Of a stretch of 64,000 nt of DNA, positions 11,008 to 21,632 are shown one piece after another. The translations under genes were made by a program, and so were the position numbers. The stretch's first letter is position 1; every line of letters starts with the position of its first letter. The DNA is from Emiliania huxleyi CCMP1516 (taxonomy: Eukaryota > Haptophyta > Isochrysidales > Noelaerhabdaceae): NCBI RefSeq assembly GCF_000372725.1, contig NW_005200902.1:25180-89179 (forward strand), read 5' to 3'. Under the pieces are notes generated by a model. That model made no database searches. It was not told the origin of the DNA and was given only the letters and a program-made list of their open reading frames with translations.

Positions 11008-12399
11008 CTACCCAACCAGCCGCTTCAGCAGCGCCGGGCTGTGGCTGAAGTGGTACTCGTCGAACGCATCGGGGTACTTCCACGCGTCGTACTCGGGCGT
11101 GCTCACACACTGTCTCACGCGCTGCCACAGCCGCCACGCCTCCCGGTACCTATATCGAGAGGGAAACCTCTCTTCGCTCGCAACCACCAATTTGCCTTCC
11201 GCCGCTTCTCTCGGCGCCGGCCAACGAGCTCCTCGCGTGTGTTGGTCGCCGTGGGGTCGATCGTCGCGGCAAGGGCGGTCTGGAGAGCCGCCTCAGCTGC
11301 TGCGACCGCCTCGCTGCTGCTCGGATTGGGAGGCGGCCCCGCGGTCTCCACGCCTGGTCACGGCACGGCACTATGGTCGGGGCAGAGGAGCGAGCGAGCA
11401 ATGCGCGCCTCGCCGGGGGAGACCGTCGGCAGCCACAACCACGAGCGAACGGTAGGCGTGCCTACGGGCGGACGGCAGCTCTCAACGGGTTTGCCCGTCC
11501 AACACACACAGACGTTGAGGGGAATGCGCGTGCCATGGACCGAAGGTTGGGTGCACGTTGAGGCCGCACCTACGGGGAGCGACACCAGGGCGTGCGGGCG
11601 TGTGCACGCACCTGCCGCCGGCCGCAACGCTGTGGCCAGCGCCCCGCGTGAAAGTACGCTGCGCCAGAGAGGTGGGCGAGGCGCTGCATCGCAACAAGCC
11701 GACCCGGCGCGGTCTCATGGGCAAAGTGCAGCGAGACCCCGAGCCCGCGGGGCACCGCCTCGGCAGCAAGCTCCTCCGTCGCCCGGACGACATACGCGTT
11801 GAGAGGGCCTGTCGCACGGGGGCGAGTGTCGGGACGGAGGCCGTAGGCGCTGCCTCTTTGTGCGCTCCTCCGCAGAGCAGTCCGGCACTCCCTTCTCTCT
11901 GAGCACACCACTCTCTGCGTTCGCCTCCGTGTTCCTCCTCTCGTGCGAGGTGGCCGCGGGTGGGCGACTGTCGCAGCGCCCGGAGAAAGGGCGTCCAGAT
12001 GTCACGGGTCGATCCCACGAGGACCGCGAGCGTGCTGCTGCGCGACAGCTCCGGCAGCGCCATCGCCGGGCCCACCAGAGCATTGTAGTCCTGAGAGCAG
12101 TAGGCCCCACCACTCAACGCACATTCACCGCGCGAGTTGATCGTGCATTCAGCGCTTCTACGCACCTGTAATGTCAGACCGACAGCGAGGTCGAGGCCAC
12201 GACGGTGCGCAGCTGCAGCTATTGCACTGACGATTGCTCTGCTGCTGCTACCACCGCCTTCGCCGCCTTCGCCTCCGCCGCCGCTGCTGCTGCCGCCGAC
12301 ACTGCCGCGGACGCTGCCGCCACCGCTGTGCCGCCGCCGCTGTCTGCTAGTACGGTTGCCGCCAGCAGTCCTAGCCACGTTCCCCAGGCGTCGGAGCAT
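11008..12399 (-). CDS. CblC/MMACHC-like cobalamin-processing protein
   Basis: Family members bind cytosolic cobalamin and remove its upper ligand (decyanation or dealkylation) before delivery to methionine synthase and methylmalonyl-CoA mutase. The exon series follows MMACHC closely: AHRRGLDLAVGLTLQ, then DYNALVGPAMALPELS, LAVLVGSTRDIWTPFLRAL, GPLNAYVVRATEELAAE, HETAPGRLVAMQRLAHLSGA plus AYFHAG, GLNVHPTFGPWHAYRSLVV, and PPNPSSSEAVAAAEAALQ. It ends in EYDAWKYPDAFDEYHFSHSP and ALLKRLVG. The HP(T/R)FGxW segment and the terminal YHFSHSPALL are family landmarks. At least four introns are needed; the one inside LTLQ/DYNAL is GT-AG. An extra Gly/Ser-rich region sits near the N-terminus. Start chosen at MLRRLGNVART (12399). 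The gene fits a cobalamin-using alga. Exact exon ends in 11450-11900 are approximate. Confidence 0.75.
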
Positions 12400-12445
12400 G
12401 GCCGAACCTTCACTCACTGACTGGACATCGTTCGCGGATTTTTCA

Positions 12446-12559
12446 GAGAGAATTCTTTCGTCCGCGCCAGTCCGCGCCCTTGTCGTGCCAGTGTGCTGTG
12501 AGAGAGGCTTGTATCTTAAGAATTCTTTCGCACGCGCCCCTCTCACAGCACACTGGCAC
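12446..12559 (-). promoter_or_regulatory. CblC upstream region: AGAATTCT motifs inside an inverted repeat
   Basis: Two direct copies of GAATTCTTTCGNNCGCGCC (about 12450 and 12521) lie upstream of the CblC start. The second sits in the loop of a perfect 20-bp inverted repeat, GTGCCAGTGTGCTGTGAGAG at 12485-12504 and its complement at 12540-12559. The AGAATTCTTT core resembles the AAAATTCTTTT motif upstream of other genes here. The role is inferred from position only. Confidence 0.5.
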
Positions 12560-13485
12560 CCTGTGTCAGTGTGCCTGTGGTTGCAAGAGACTGCCAGTGA
12601 GAAGCTGGAGGCAGGTCGCTAGACTGAGATGAGACCGCCAGTGGAGTTGGGAGTCCACCGTGCACCGCGCTGCGACCTGCGAGCCTGTCTGTCGTGTCCA
12701 TTGGTCGTGTCCCTTGTCAGGAGCAGGAGAGCCCCACCTGTGCCCCTGATCGTCCTTCCAAAATCCTGCTCGTGCAGGTGTGGACCCTGTCCTCCTCCCC
12801 CATCCCTCGTTTGGGTTTGTCTGTGTTCTTTCTTTCTTTTTGAGCTTAGCCTTCGATGTTATGAAACAAACGCAAGGCGGACCACATGGCATATCGCTCT
12901 CGGGCCCACAGACATCCCGCACACCCGCCGCCCCCCGCGCGCGCCCCTTTCTTTTTTAGCAGACTGGCACGGACTAGCACCACAAAAGGCACAGCAGACA
13001 ACGGCCCCTTATCCCGCTCCAACCGCCGCGTGAGGCCCGGATCTATCTATCTGTTATGTTACCTCATCAAAGTGTTTGTCTCGTTCTCACATGCGAGAGA
13101 GAGAGAGAGAGAGAGATTCTTCTTGTTCACATGCGTGACTGACTTTAATCTTTATGGCATGTGTGTGTGTACCAGGCAGGGTGACGGACCCGGAACCAAC
13201 TAACTACCACCTTTGTCCATAACCCTCGACGTCCACGACAGGACAAGCCGCCAAGAACAGTTATAACTAAAGGAGGCGGTTGCTGAAACCGAGCGCGGGG
13301 TGCCTGAAACCGAGGGACCGAGTCCCTCCTTCCGAACAAAGCGTGGTGCGACACCACCGAGCCCAAAGAGCGCCCACCGCGCCCTGCCATTTGCGCACGG
13401 CATTTAACCCCCCCCCCCCCTCCCGTCCACGAATACTGCACCCAGCACAGGTGCAAACCGAGCCCATACATACGTACTCGCGTCG
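12560..13485. other. Intergenic region between divergent genes
   Basis: No gene is supported. It contains a degenerate copy of a dispersed repeat at about 12790-12842 (CCATCCCTCGTTTGGGTTTG, then TTCTTTCTTTC), a GA-dinucleotide run at about 13093-13116, and a C run at 13409-13421. Everything from 12600 to 13480 can serve as 5' flank for CblC (-) and the Cys-rich protein (+). Confidence 0.5.
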
Positions 13486-14118
13486 ATGACAATGCTGAGC
13501 GCTACTACATTGATCATTGTCCTCTACAAGACGGCTCGGGCAGCGCCAGCGGGCTCATCGAACGAGCTCGCCACGTCCAACGTCGCCTCGATCGATCCTC
13601 TGCCTGACACCTACGATTATGATGAGTCCGAGTACTACGGCGGAGCGTCAAACAAGCCCACATCGGGAGGCAATGATGACGGTGACTGCACCGACATCTG
13701 GTCTGCAGGCAAGTGCCGCGAGAAGGCCGATGCGGGCAAGTGCAACAAGCCGAATGCGGTGCTGAAGTGCAAGGCAACGTGTGGCTTGTGCTCCTATCCA
13801 CCTTCTGCACCACCGTCGCTCACTTGCAACGATTTGGCTGCGTGCAACAAGTACTCCAGCCCGCGGCCGTCCCCGCCCCCCTCGTCCAGCGTCTCCTCCT
13901 GCGAGTCGGATATCATCGACTCTTACGGCAACTGCGTGCCGGCAACGTGCGAGACCTGGTTTGACGGCTGCAACAACTGCGGCGTCATGTTGAAGCTTGA
14001 ACGGCCTGCTCTCCATTGCACCAAGAAATTCTGCATGATCCGTCAGGAGGAGAGGTGCACCGAGTACACCGCAGTCCTGGTGTCTCTTTGGTACGTTTAC
14101 GAACGCTTCTGCTCGTAG
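13486..14118 (+). CDS. Secreted Cys-rich protein with ShK-like module
   Basis: 210 aa, apparently intronless. The first 20 residues (MTMLSATTLIIVLYKTARAA) form a signal peptide ending at an AxA-type site, so the protein should be exported or lumenal. After an acidic, Tyr-rich spacer comes an ShKT-like cluster (CTDIWSAGKCREKADAGKCN, then LKCKATCGLC) with the usual six-Cys spacing ending TCGLC. A Pro/Ser linker (PRPSPPPSSSVSSC) joins it to a second Cys-rich part (CVPATCETWFDGCNNCGVM) that I do not recognise. ShK modules often accompany secreted peptidases, lectins or prolyl hydroxylases; here no enzyme domain is attached. The related tandem ShK-like protein at 23835-24416 is on the other strand. 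Function unknown. Confidence 0.7.
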   Translation: MTMLSATTLIIVLYKTARAAPAGSSNELATSNVASIDPLPDTYDYDESEYYGGASNKPTSGGNDDGDCTDIWSAGKCREKADAGKCNKPNAVLKCKATCGLCSYPPSAPPSLTCNDLAACNKYSSPRPSPPPSSSVSSCESDIIDSYGNCVPATCETWFDGCNNCGVMLKLERPALHCTKKFCMIRQEERCTEYTAVLVSLWYVYERFCS

Positions 14119-14362
14119 TCTAGACACTTGGAGCCGTTGACTGATTTTTGCCACACAGTGTAGCCTATACCATCCTCCTGTAGCTCCCCGAGAAAAAAAG
14201 GAGCACTGCGACACATGCGACACATTCACATGCACATGAACCGGAAGTGAATTCCAACACACCAGCCGGGGAGAGAAGAGATCGACTCGTCTCTGAGTGG
14301 CAAGCCTACCTTTATGGACCATGCGCCATGAAAGTGGAGCGAACGAAGCGCCCCGCCGCCGC

Positions 14363-14833
14363 TCAGAGCGAGCGCTTGTCGACCCGAACGTCCTTGATCG
14401 GCTGCAGCGCCGCGAGCAGGTCGTCATCGCTCCGCTCGGCCAGCACCGGCCAAGTCTTGCGCACACCGATCCAGACCGCGGGGTCGGGATCCTCCTGCGG
14501 GTTGCGGAGAGCCGCGAAGAAGTCAATCGGCTGCTGCGTGAAGACGCTCTTCAGGGCCGTAGGGCAGTCCTCTGCAGATCCCTCGCGCCAGCACGGATCA
14601 AGACTCTTGCTCGCCGCTGTGAGCGCCTCCACCTCCTCGCCGGAGAGCGTCAGCTCCGCTGCGGTGGTGCGGCGTGCTGCTGCAACCGCCTCGCGTTTCT
14701 GCTGCTTCACGGCGCGGGACTGCGGGCTTGCGTCATCATCGGCCATCATTCGGACGGCCGCGCAAGGGCTCGTGATTGCAACGCGTGGGCTGGGCGTTAG
14801 GACGATCGCGGAGGCGGCGGCAAGGAGCCACAT
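14363..14833 (-). CDS. Unknown small protein with organelle-type leader
   Basis: 156 aa in one exon. The N-terminus (MWLLAAASAIVLTPSPRVAI) is a hydrophobic signal followed by a Ser/Pro/Arg region, as expected for a plastid or secretory leader. The mature part begins near MMADDDASPQSRAVKQQKRE, is charged and helical, and contains LDPCWREGSAEDCPTALKSV and IDFFAALRNPQEDPDPAVWI. I do not recognise the family. The sequence has normal amino-acid balance and a good ATG, which argues for a real gene. Its start faces the F-box-like gene (ATG 15031) about 200 bp away, so the two may share a divergent promoter containing a TATATAT stretch at 14832-14838. Confidence 0.6.
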   Translation of the reverse strand: MWLLAAASAIVLTPSPRVAITSPCAAVRMMADDDASPQSRAVKQQKREAVAAARRTTAAELTLSGEEVEALTAASKSLDPCWREGSAEDCPTALKSVFTQQPIDFFAALRNPQEDPDPAVWIGVRKTWPVLAERSDDDLLAALQPIKDVRVDKRSL

Positions 14834-15030
14834 ATATATGTGTGTCTGTGTGCTCGACAGTGCTCTGGGCCTGGGTCCGGTGTCCGACTCGGAAGTGAGA
14901 GCTCATTTTTCTCTCGCCAACCGAAAAACAAATAAGTTCGGGAAAGTCCGACCAACACACTGAAAAAGAAATCTGCGCGCGCCGGCTGCTCTGCACCGCT
15001 TCGTCTTGCTGCCACGCCGTCCCACACGCC

Positions 15031-16652
15031 ATGCCACTGACACTTCCCGACGAGCTCCTCATACACGTCGCGAGCCAATTGAGGAGCCCGCGCGACGTTG
15101 GATCATTCGCCACATCATGCCTCGCGCTGCATTCACTTTTGTCGCTGCACGCCGATCGTTTGTGGCGCGCCTTGGCCTTGAAGAATTTTCCATACCTGGA
15201 AGAGCTTTGGACAGCGGCCGGCGCTACCCCTGAATGCTACAAGTCCTTGTTTCACGACCACCGGCAGGCAGAGGCAATGCCCGTGCTGCCACAAGCTCCG
15301 CCCGTCGTCACGTGCGCACTTGCCGACTTCAGCTTCACTGTGGGGCTCCAGCTCTCTGGCGATGCGACGCCACGCGGCACACGCAGTATCACACTCCAAG
15401 AGCTCGACCAGCAAGATGACCCATCCGGCAACAAAATGTTTGACGAGGAATCGGAGTGGTTCTCTGAGATGCTGGCCGAGGCAGAGCGGGCGCCCTTCGA
15501 GCTCAGCGAGTACCACTCGTGCGAACGTCACGAGCTGGTGCGGTGCCAATCACGACTGTGTGACCTCCAGCTATCTGTGTGCGTCACATGGCGTGGGCGC
15601 ACGGCACGCATCTACGATGGCGTCGTCGATAGTTATATGCGAGCGAAGAGCGACGTCCACCATGTCGAGGGTGACGACATCAAATACCCGACGACGTTAT
15701 CCTTTACTTTCGGCTTCTTACCGTCATCGCGCTTGCACCGACTGAGAATCATACACGAGCAAGTCGTATTGCCGGACACGTCACACAACGGCGAGCTCGA
15801 GATGCAGCATGGTGACATCGCTCTCTGGTTCCTCCAGCTGATTAGCGGCTATGCCACCGAGGCAAACCCAGCAGCGCTTTTGTGGCACTTTGAGCACGAT
15901 CTGCCATGGGATGTGTGCCACCAGAGGCAGAATGAGGTGGTGAGTTTGCCGTCGCAGCCACCGACGACGCCGACGTGCACGCTCAGTGATTTCACCTTCA
16001 GTGATGCCTGGCTCAGTGATGTGAGTTTCGAGATGCCTGGCGGGGTGAAGCGTCGACGAAGCTTCAAGGTCCCAACGGATACGCAACGGACGCGCGATGT
16101 GGGCGATCGATTCGCTGCTGGCAATTTTGATGTCAGATTGTGGAATGCAGCGCCAGAGTGGCTCGAGGGCTCGGTGGCGGGTCTTTTGTCAACATACGAT
16201 GAAGATGAGATCTGGTTGGGTGAGCCCGGCACGCAGGGGCTGAGGGAGTTGCGACTCGCAGTCCTCATCACTTGGAATGGTCGCAGCATGCGACTCTACG
16301 AGGGCTGCGCCTTTGCTCTTCACCGAACAGCAGGAGTTCACCCACCAGAGCCAGACCCTTGGATCGAATTTGACGCGATGTGCACCCCAATCTCGATGCA
16401 GTTCTTCCATGCGCAGCCAGAGTCTGATGCTAACCGATTTGATCGCGCTCGCGATACAAATCCTGATCTCGTCTTTAGGGTCGAAGACGAAGACGGACTG
16501 CTGAGCATGACGCCGGCGCTCAACCTCGACGGCAGCTTCGTGCTGAACTTCGAAACTGCTGACGGTTCACAAAGCCTGTGTCTCGCCCCTGCCTTGAAGC
16601 ATTGTACCTGTGGTACTTTGAGCACGCCCTGCCTTGGCCCGCGGGTGCGTGA
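15031..16652 (+). CDS. F-box-like protein with internally duplicated domain
   Basis: The N-terminus (LPDELLIHVASQLRSPRDVG, then SFATSCLALHSLL and LWRALALKNFP) matches the F-box pattern, so the product may be a substrate adaptor for an SCF ubiquitin ligase. The rest is two copies of an unrecognised domain of about 240 residues. Each starts with C(A/T)LxDFxF (about residues 92 and 312) and ends with an (L)LWxFEHxLPW motif. Copy 1 ends AALLWHFEHDLPWD. Copy 2 reads EALYLWYFEHALPWPAGA, ending at a TGA at 16650-16652, but it lies in a different frame from the main ORF, which otherwise runs on to 16839 with unrelated sequence. I therefore place a frame change at about 16560-16600 (small indel, or a tiny intron) and take 16652 as the original end. 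No other intron is needed. Confidence 0.7.
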
Positions 16653-16852
16653 GTACAGCTGTAGCGCGCATGCGCGCTGCGCCATAGCCATGGCATGTGA
16701 GATATGTGTTGGCGCCATTGGAAGTTGTCAGGGGCGAGTGCAGCGGACTCGGGACTCGCACGCCACGGTCTGGCGTTGCCTTGCCGTATGGGCCTGTAGT
16801 GCACCGCATGCGCAAGGCCTAATGACAAACCAAAGGTGAACGTACGGTAAGC

Positions 16853-17194
16853 CGAGAGTCCACGCGACGGCCGGCGCGGCTGCGCACGCGCGTGCACGCA
16901 CCGAACGGAAGCGCGTGTGCTGCGCGAACAAGCCCGCGGCGCGACCCCCGCCCAACACCGGGATGAGGAGCGGTGCCGGTGGCGGCGCGACGGCCCAGTA
17001 GCGCAGCAAAGTTGTCGCATCACCTGGCCGAACTCGGCGAGGCAATCGTGGCGGTTGTCACTAAGCGATAGCGAGGCCGCCTTTTACTCTCCCAGCTCCC
17101 ACGCCATCAGACGGACAGATACCCCGTCCCGCTCCCGGTCCCCGCCGCGCGCCGCAGTTTTAAGCTTTTACACGCGTCGTAATATTATTGAAAA
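16853..17194. other. Intergenic region between convergent genes
   Basis: No gene is supported. It is the common 3' flank of the F-box-like gene (+) and the RsmC-like gene (-), with a slightly AT-richer patch at about 17165-17200. Confidence 0.4.
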
Positions 17195-18755
17195 TCACAC
17201 ACACTGCCTCTTTCGCGGCTGACCGCCTGCCCGCGCGCCTTCTGGCTCGGCCTCAGCCGGCTCCGCCGCGAGCCACTCCTCCGCCCGCTTGCGCAGCCGT
17301 CCGTCGGGCGCCGCGAGCCGTGGCCCGGCGGCGCGGCCTCCCGCGCTCCACGTGACGAAACGGCCGTCCTCCGACACGTCCGCCTTGACCCACTCGAAGG
17401 AGCCGTGCAGCGCGAGCAGCCGCCCCACGGGCACCTGTGAGTAAGAAGGAGCGACGAATCAGTCGTGATCGATGGCTACTGCTCGGGTGATCAGCCGCCC
17501 GACGAGCACCTGCTCCTGCGCCACCAGCCAGAGGACGCCGAGCGGGCGGAGCCGGCGGCGGGCGCCGCGGATGAGCTGGACGAGGACGTCGAAACAGTCG
17601 GGCTGCCCTCTGTGAACCGGAGGGTTCGAGACGATCCAATCGTACCGGGCAGGCCTGCGGCCAGCGGCGGCGCGGCGCGGGAACGCGGCCGCCTCGTCGG
17701 GCCAGCCGGAGCAGAGGAGGAAACGGCGCGCCTGCGGCACGTTCTCCGCCGCCGCGGCGAGCGCGAGCGCGTCGGCGTCGAGCAAGTGCAGGCGGAGGGA
17801 CGAGTCGCGCTGCAGGAGCGCAGCGCCGATCACGCCCGAGCCGCAGCATGCGTCCAGCACGCGCGCGCGCCTCCGCGGGAGCGGCGGCAGCGCGGCAAGC
17901 ATCGCGCTCGTCATGATGTCGAGCCCGCCGCCAGCGAAGAGGCCCGGGAAGACGCGCCACGCCCGCCCCTCCTATTGTCTCCTCCTCAATCATCAGCCAT
18001 GAAGAAATCATTGTGAAAGACGCGCCAGTCCCGCCCCTCCTCCGGTCCGCCAAGCAGCCGCACCGCCGCCTCGCCCCGCCAGCCGTCAAACGCACCGCGC
18101 GGGCTGGCCGCTGCGGCGGCGCCGGCGGCCGCGCGCTCCGAGCCCCACACCACCGCCCCGTCCTTGGAAGACAGCAAGGTGGCCGGGCCGACGCTCTGCG
18201 CGAGTGCTCCCGCCGCGCCCTCGGCGCCCTCGTCCGCGTTGCCCGCCACCCAAAGCGGCGCGCCTCGAGGCAGCACCGACGCGACGGCGTGCAGTAGCAT
18301 CGCCGCCGCATCACCCGCCGCGTACCACGGCCACCGCGCCACGCACCCCGCGTACGGAGCGCCTAATCTCGGGTCGTCTCGGCTGAGCTCGGCTGATCTC
18401 GAGTCATCTCGCCGCAGCCCGCGGAGCGCCGTGCTCGGCGGGTGGCGGCCACGGAGCGGCGGCGGCGTCGGACGCGGTGGCGGCGAACCGCCGCCAATGG
18501 ACTGGCGTGTAGCCGGCTGCGCAGAGCGCCGCGTCGAGGCCGCTGTCGGGGTCGAAGCCGGCGATCAGCAAGGGCGCGCCTGGAGGACAGTTCCGAGAAG
18601 GTTCGGAGAAAGCGCAGGGACGCGTCGAGGCCAGTGAGCAGGACGGGCGCGCCGCGGCCTTTGCGGCCCGCGGCCGCCGCCCACGGCGAGAGACGAAGCA
18701 GCAGCGCGGCGGGCGCGCCATTTAGCCGCGTGGACCGCTCCGACGCGACCGCCAC
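17195..18755 (-). CDS. RsmC-like rRNA guanine-N2 methyltransferase
   Basis: Probably a SAM-dependent N2-guanine methyltransferase acting on small-subunit rRNA in an organelle or the cytoplasm. The N-terminal half (GAPLLIAGFDPDSGLDAALC, then LWVAGNADEGAEGAAGALAQ) resembles the degenerate MTase domain of RsmC. The C-terminal half has the SAM loop VLDACCGSGVIGAAL, the acidic strand LHLLDADALAL, and the catalytic motif YDWIVSNPPVHRG (family NPPFH). It ends with VGRLLALHGSFEWVKADVSE. Start MAVASERSTRLNGAPAALL at 18755. Introns are bracketed by exon copies: 18551-18580 with 18624-18653 (24/30), and 17949-17973 with 18017-18041 (22/25). In the second case the donor would be GA (GA-AG), unless a shifted site is used. 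Another intron lies at 17435-17460, and one at about 18350-18420 contains ATCTCG repeats. Confidence 0.7.
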
Positions 18756-18790
18756 GCCGCGCGCCTACGGAGAAAGTTCCTGGAAGGCTC

Positions 18791-21481
18791 CTAGAGAGCG
18801 CCTGGAAAGTCGATGCGACCCGCCACGCCGCGCGCCGCCGCCGCCGTGAGGCAACGCGTCAGCGGCTCCCGCTCGCGCGATGGCGGCCACCCCTCCCGGC
18901 CGGCGAGCGTGCGCAGACCTATGCGGAGGGGTCCGAGAGGGCTCCGCGACGGTTGCGAGAAGGTTCCGAAGCTGCCGGCCCGGAGAGCGTGCGCAGACCG
19001 AGCTCGATGTGCCCGACGGTTCGCCAGTGCAAGTGCTCTCTCACCTGCACCGCACGCGCGCGCAACGCCGCCTCCCATCGCGCCGCGACAGACGAGGGCA
19101 CCTAACAACGGTTCGCCGAGGTTCGCCGAGGTTCGCCGAGGTTCGCCGAAGCCCAAAATGAGAGTGCACCTGCAGGAGCACCGCGGGGCGGGCAAGCGCC
19201 CACGCGGCGATGCCGAGCTTGTTCGCGGTCAGAGTGGGCGCCTGAAAGAGAAAGAGCGCGGCGTGAAAAAGAAGGAGCGCGGTGCCGAGCTTGTGTGCGG
19301 GCAGAGTGGGGCGCCGCGTCGGCCGCAGCGCCGCACAGCATCGCCGCGAGCGCAGGCGCTTCGTTTCCACCTCCGCCGCCGCCGCCGCCGCCGCCGCCCT
19401 CGCGCCCCTCCGCGCTGTCGGCCGGCATCTTCGCGAGAGCCCCGAGGGCGTACAGCAGCTGCTGCGCCTGCAGCCCCGAGGTTGCAGCCTCAATGAACGA
19501 TCCATATACGTTGTTGCTGTTCCTCATCAGTGGCCTGCAAGCCCGAGGTTGCAACCTCGCGCAGCCGCGCCGCCATCGCCCGCACCGCCAGTGGCGAGAC
19601 GCCGTCGCGCAGCCGCGAGAGGGCCTATAGGGAGTCGCGCGGAGGATCAGCTCATCCGCACCTCGTCTGGCCGTCCCACAGCGGCGAGGGGGCCCAGAGC
19701 AGCTGCGAGGCGGAGGCGGCGTCGAAGTCCGCGGGCCGTGAGACCGCCTCGGCACAGACGGCGCGCAGCAGAGGTCCGTGCCTGGTAGCGAGCGGCTCGT
19801 TGTAAGCCACACTCATTGGGTCGTTGGGAGTCGTTGATGAGCGGGTGAGCTGTGGTGAGCCGCGGCCCGTGACTACGCGAGGAACGCCCCACCCTCCCGG
19901 CGTGAGTAGCACCGTGTCACTACGAGTGCAGCCGAGCGTCGAGGGAGGTATGGCCGAGGTATGGCCGAGGTATGGCCGAAGTGTGGCCGAGGTGTGGCCG
20001 AAGTATGGCCGAGGTGCGGCCGAGGTGTGGCCGAGGTGTGGCCGAGACATCTAGCGGCGCGTGCTCGGTGTCGAGGGAAGCGAAGGACCACGCCAGCGTT
20101 GCGACGGACTGGGCGTCGTACCTGTTCAGTCACACATCACTCATCCCACATCTCGCTGGTTGAGTCACAAGCGGACTGCGCGTCGCACCTCGACAGCTGC
20201 GGCGCGGCGGCCGAGGCGGCAGCGAGCAGCAGCTCGTTCTTGCGCACGCCGCACTTGGCGCACGCCCACAGCGTCTGAGACAGGCCCTGCGGCGTGAAGT
20301 CGCCTGCGAGCGGACGTCCGGCTCGCTAGTTAGTACCGAGCCGATGGGACCGTCCCTGCGGCGTGGAGTAGTCGCCCATGCGGCGCGCCGCCGAGGCGGA
20401 GAGCGCCTCGAAGAGCGGCCCGTGCCTGTCCGCCGCTCTCGGGGGGTTGCCTTCCAGGGCTTCGAGTTTGAGGGCTGGGGCTCTCGGCGGGTCGGATCTC
20501 GTTGGATCTCGTCGGATCTCGTTGGATCTCGGCGGCTCTCGGCGCATCTCGGCGCATCTCACCGACGGCCGAGCGTCGCGAACGCCCAGAGCAGGTTGGT
20601 CGCCTCCTGTGCGTTGAAGGCGTCTGGCGTGGCGGCGGCGAAGGTCGCGAGCTCGTCGAGCAACGCGGGGTGCGGCGCCTAGCCGTTCAACACGTGCGAA
20701 GTCATGGAGCAGCGGTCAATTCGCCAGTCAGAGCGTAGCAACTCGATCCGTGCTGATCAATTGAGCATGGATCGCCTCTCTTCACCGGGGGTGCGGAGCC
20801 CCGACCGTTCAACACGCGTCCTCTCGAGAGCTGCTCCGAGTGCCGGATCGGTAGTCTCCACATCTAGGGCAAGTTTGCCTCGACCGTCTCCGAGGACGCG
20901 GCCGCGGCCGCGGCGTGCAGGCTCGCGATCGCCCACGCGACGTTGGCCACGCCGTACGCGTCGAGCGCGCCCGACGCCAGCAGCGCCCGCGCCCGAGCTG
21001 CGATCGCGTCGAGCAATGGCGACAGCGTGGCGGCCGACCCACCGCCGTCTTTGCCGGCGCCGCCGCTGAGTCGGCCGACAGCCCACGCTATGCTGGTCAG
21101 CGAGCGCGCGCTAACCTCCTCGCTCGACGCGAGCACCGCCGCCGTCCGCTCTCGCAGGAGAGCCGCCGCCTCGGCCGCCTCAGCCGCCTCGGCCGATGAT
21201 GGCTCCCCGCCCGCAGCCTTGGCCGCGGCCGCCCACGAGCGCTTCCAGTGCGCGTCACTGCCGCCGAGCCGAGCGCTAGCCGGCGCAGCCTTGGCGAGCC
21301 GGTGCAGCGCGGTCGCGCAGTTGACCGAGTTGAACTCTGCACACCGCGAGCGGACGAGAGAGCGGATGGCGGAAGCGTCGCCACGAGCAAGCTCCGCGTT
21401 GAGCTGCCGTGCAGCGGCGTGACCGTTGGCACTGCCACGGCCGGCGCCGCGGCCACGAGCGCCCCGACCAGAGGCGCGCAT
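18791..21481 (-). CDS. Helical-repeat organelle RNA-type protein (OPR/FASTK-like)
   Basis: Starts MRASGRGARGRGAGRGSANG (21481) and proceeds through repeated helical pairs typical of octotricopeptide/FASTK-like algal proteins: FNSVNCATALHRLAKAAP, SARSLTSIAWAVGRLSGG, DAYGVANVAWAIASLHAA, then later exons with LLWAFA-, LWACAKCG-, LTANKLGIAAWALARPAVLL- and RTVGHIELGLRTL-like segments. The recurring pattern is N/S-x-(A)-W-A-x-A-x-L. The stop is at 18791 after GVAGRIDFPGAL. Such proteins usually bind and stabilise or process plastid or mitochondrial RNAs. I do not see a clear C-terminal RAP domain. The gene has many short introns with satellites (19110-19155, 19949-20050, 20490-20565). Two introns show exon copies at their ends (19212-19242 with 19284-19315; 19466-19491 with 19533-19558). 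Middle exon limits are not resolved. Confidence 0.65.
19949..20050. repeat. Intronic 11-bp satellite
   Basis: Unit GAGGTATGGCC, drifting to GAGGTGTGGCC and GAGGTGCGGCC, about nine copies. It lies inside the minus-strand helical-repeat gene between coding segments. It is read in the opposite sense to the GAGATGCAGCC arrays of the plus-strand asparaginase gene. Confidence 0.85.
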
Positions 21482-21562
21482 GGCTGGTGGGTAACGACAC
21501 TGTAACGACGGGACTGGCAGCGCACTGGCGCGCAGGCATACTAGGCGCGTACTCAGTACCCG

Positions 21563-21576
21563 AGAAAAAGAATTTT
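21563..21576 (-). promoter_or_regulatory. AAAATTCTTTTT motif upstream of the OPR-like gene
   Basis: On the minus strand this reads GCAAAATTCTTTTTC, about 85 bp upstream of the start codon at 21481. The same core occurs upstream of the genes starting at 41639, 45852, 52095 and 52819. A promoter role is inferred from recurrence and position. Confidence 0.4.
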
Positions 21577-21632
21577 GCGATATAACTCGCTCGCACAACA
21601 CTGGGTTGTAGATAGGAAGAGGCGGACTCCCT

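Noticed and set aside
17253-18314. 353-residue Arg/Ala-rich minus-strand ORF
   Set aside because: Runs through RsmC-like exons and introns in a non-coding frame; motifs (DACCGSG, NPPVH) are in the other frame.
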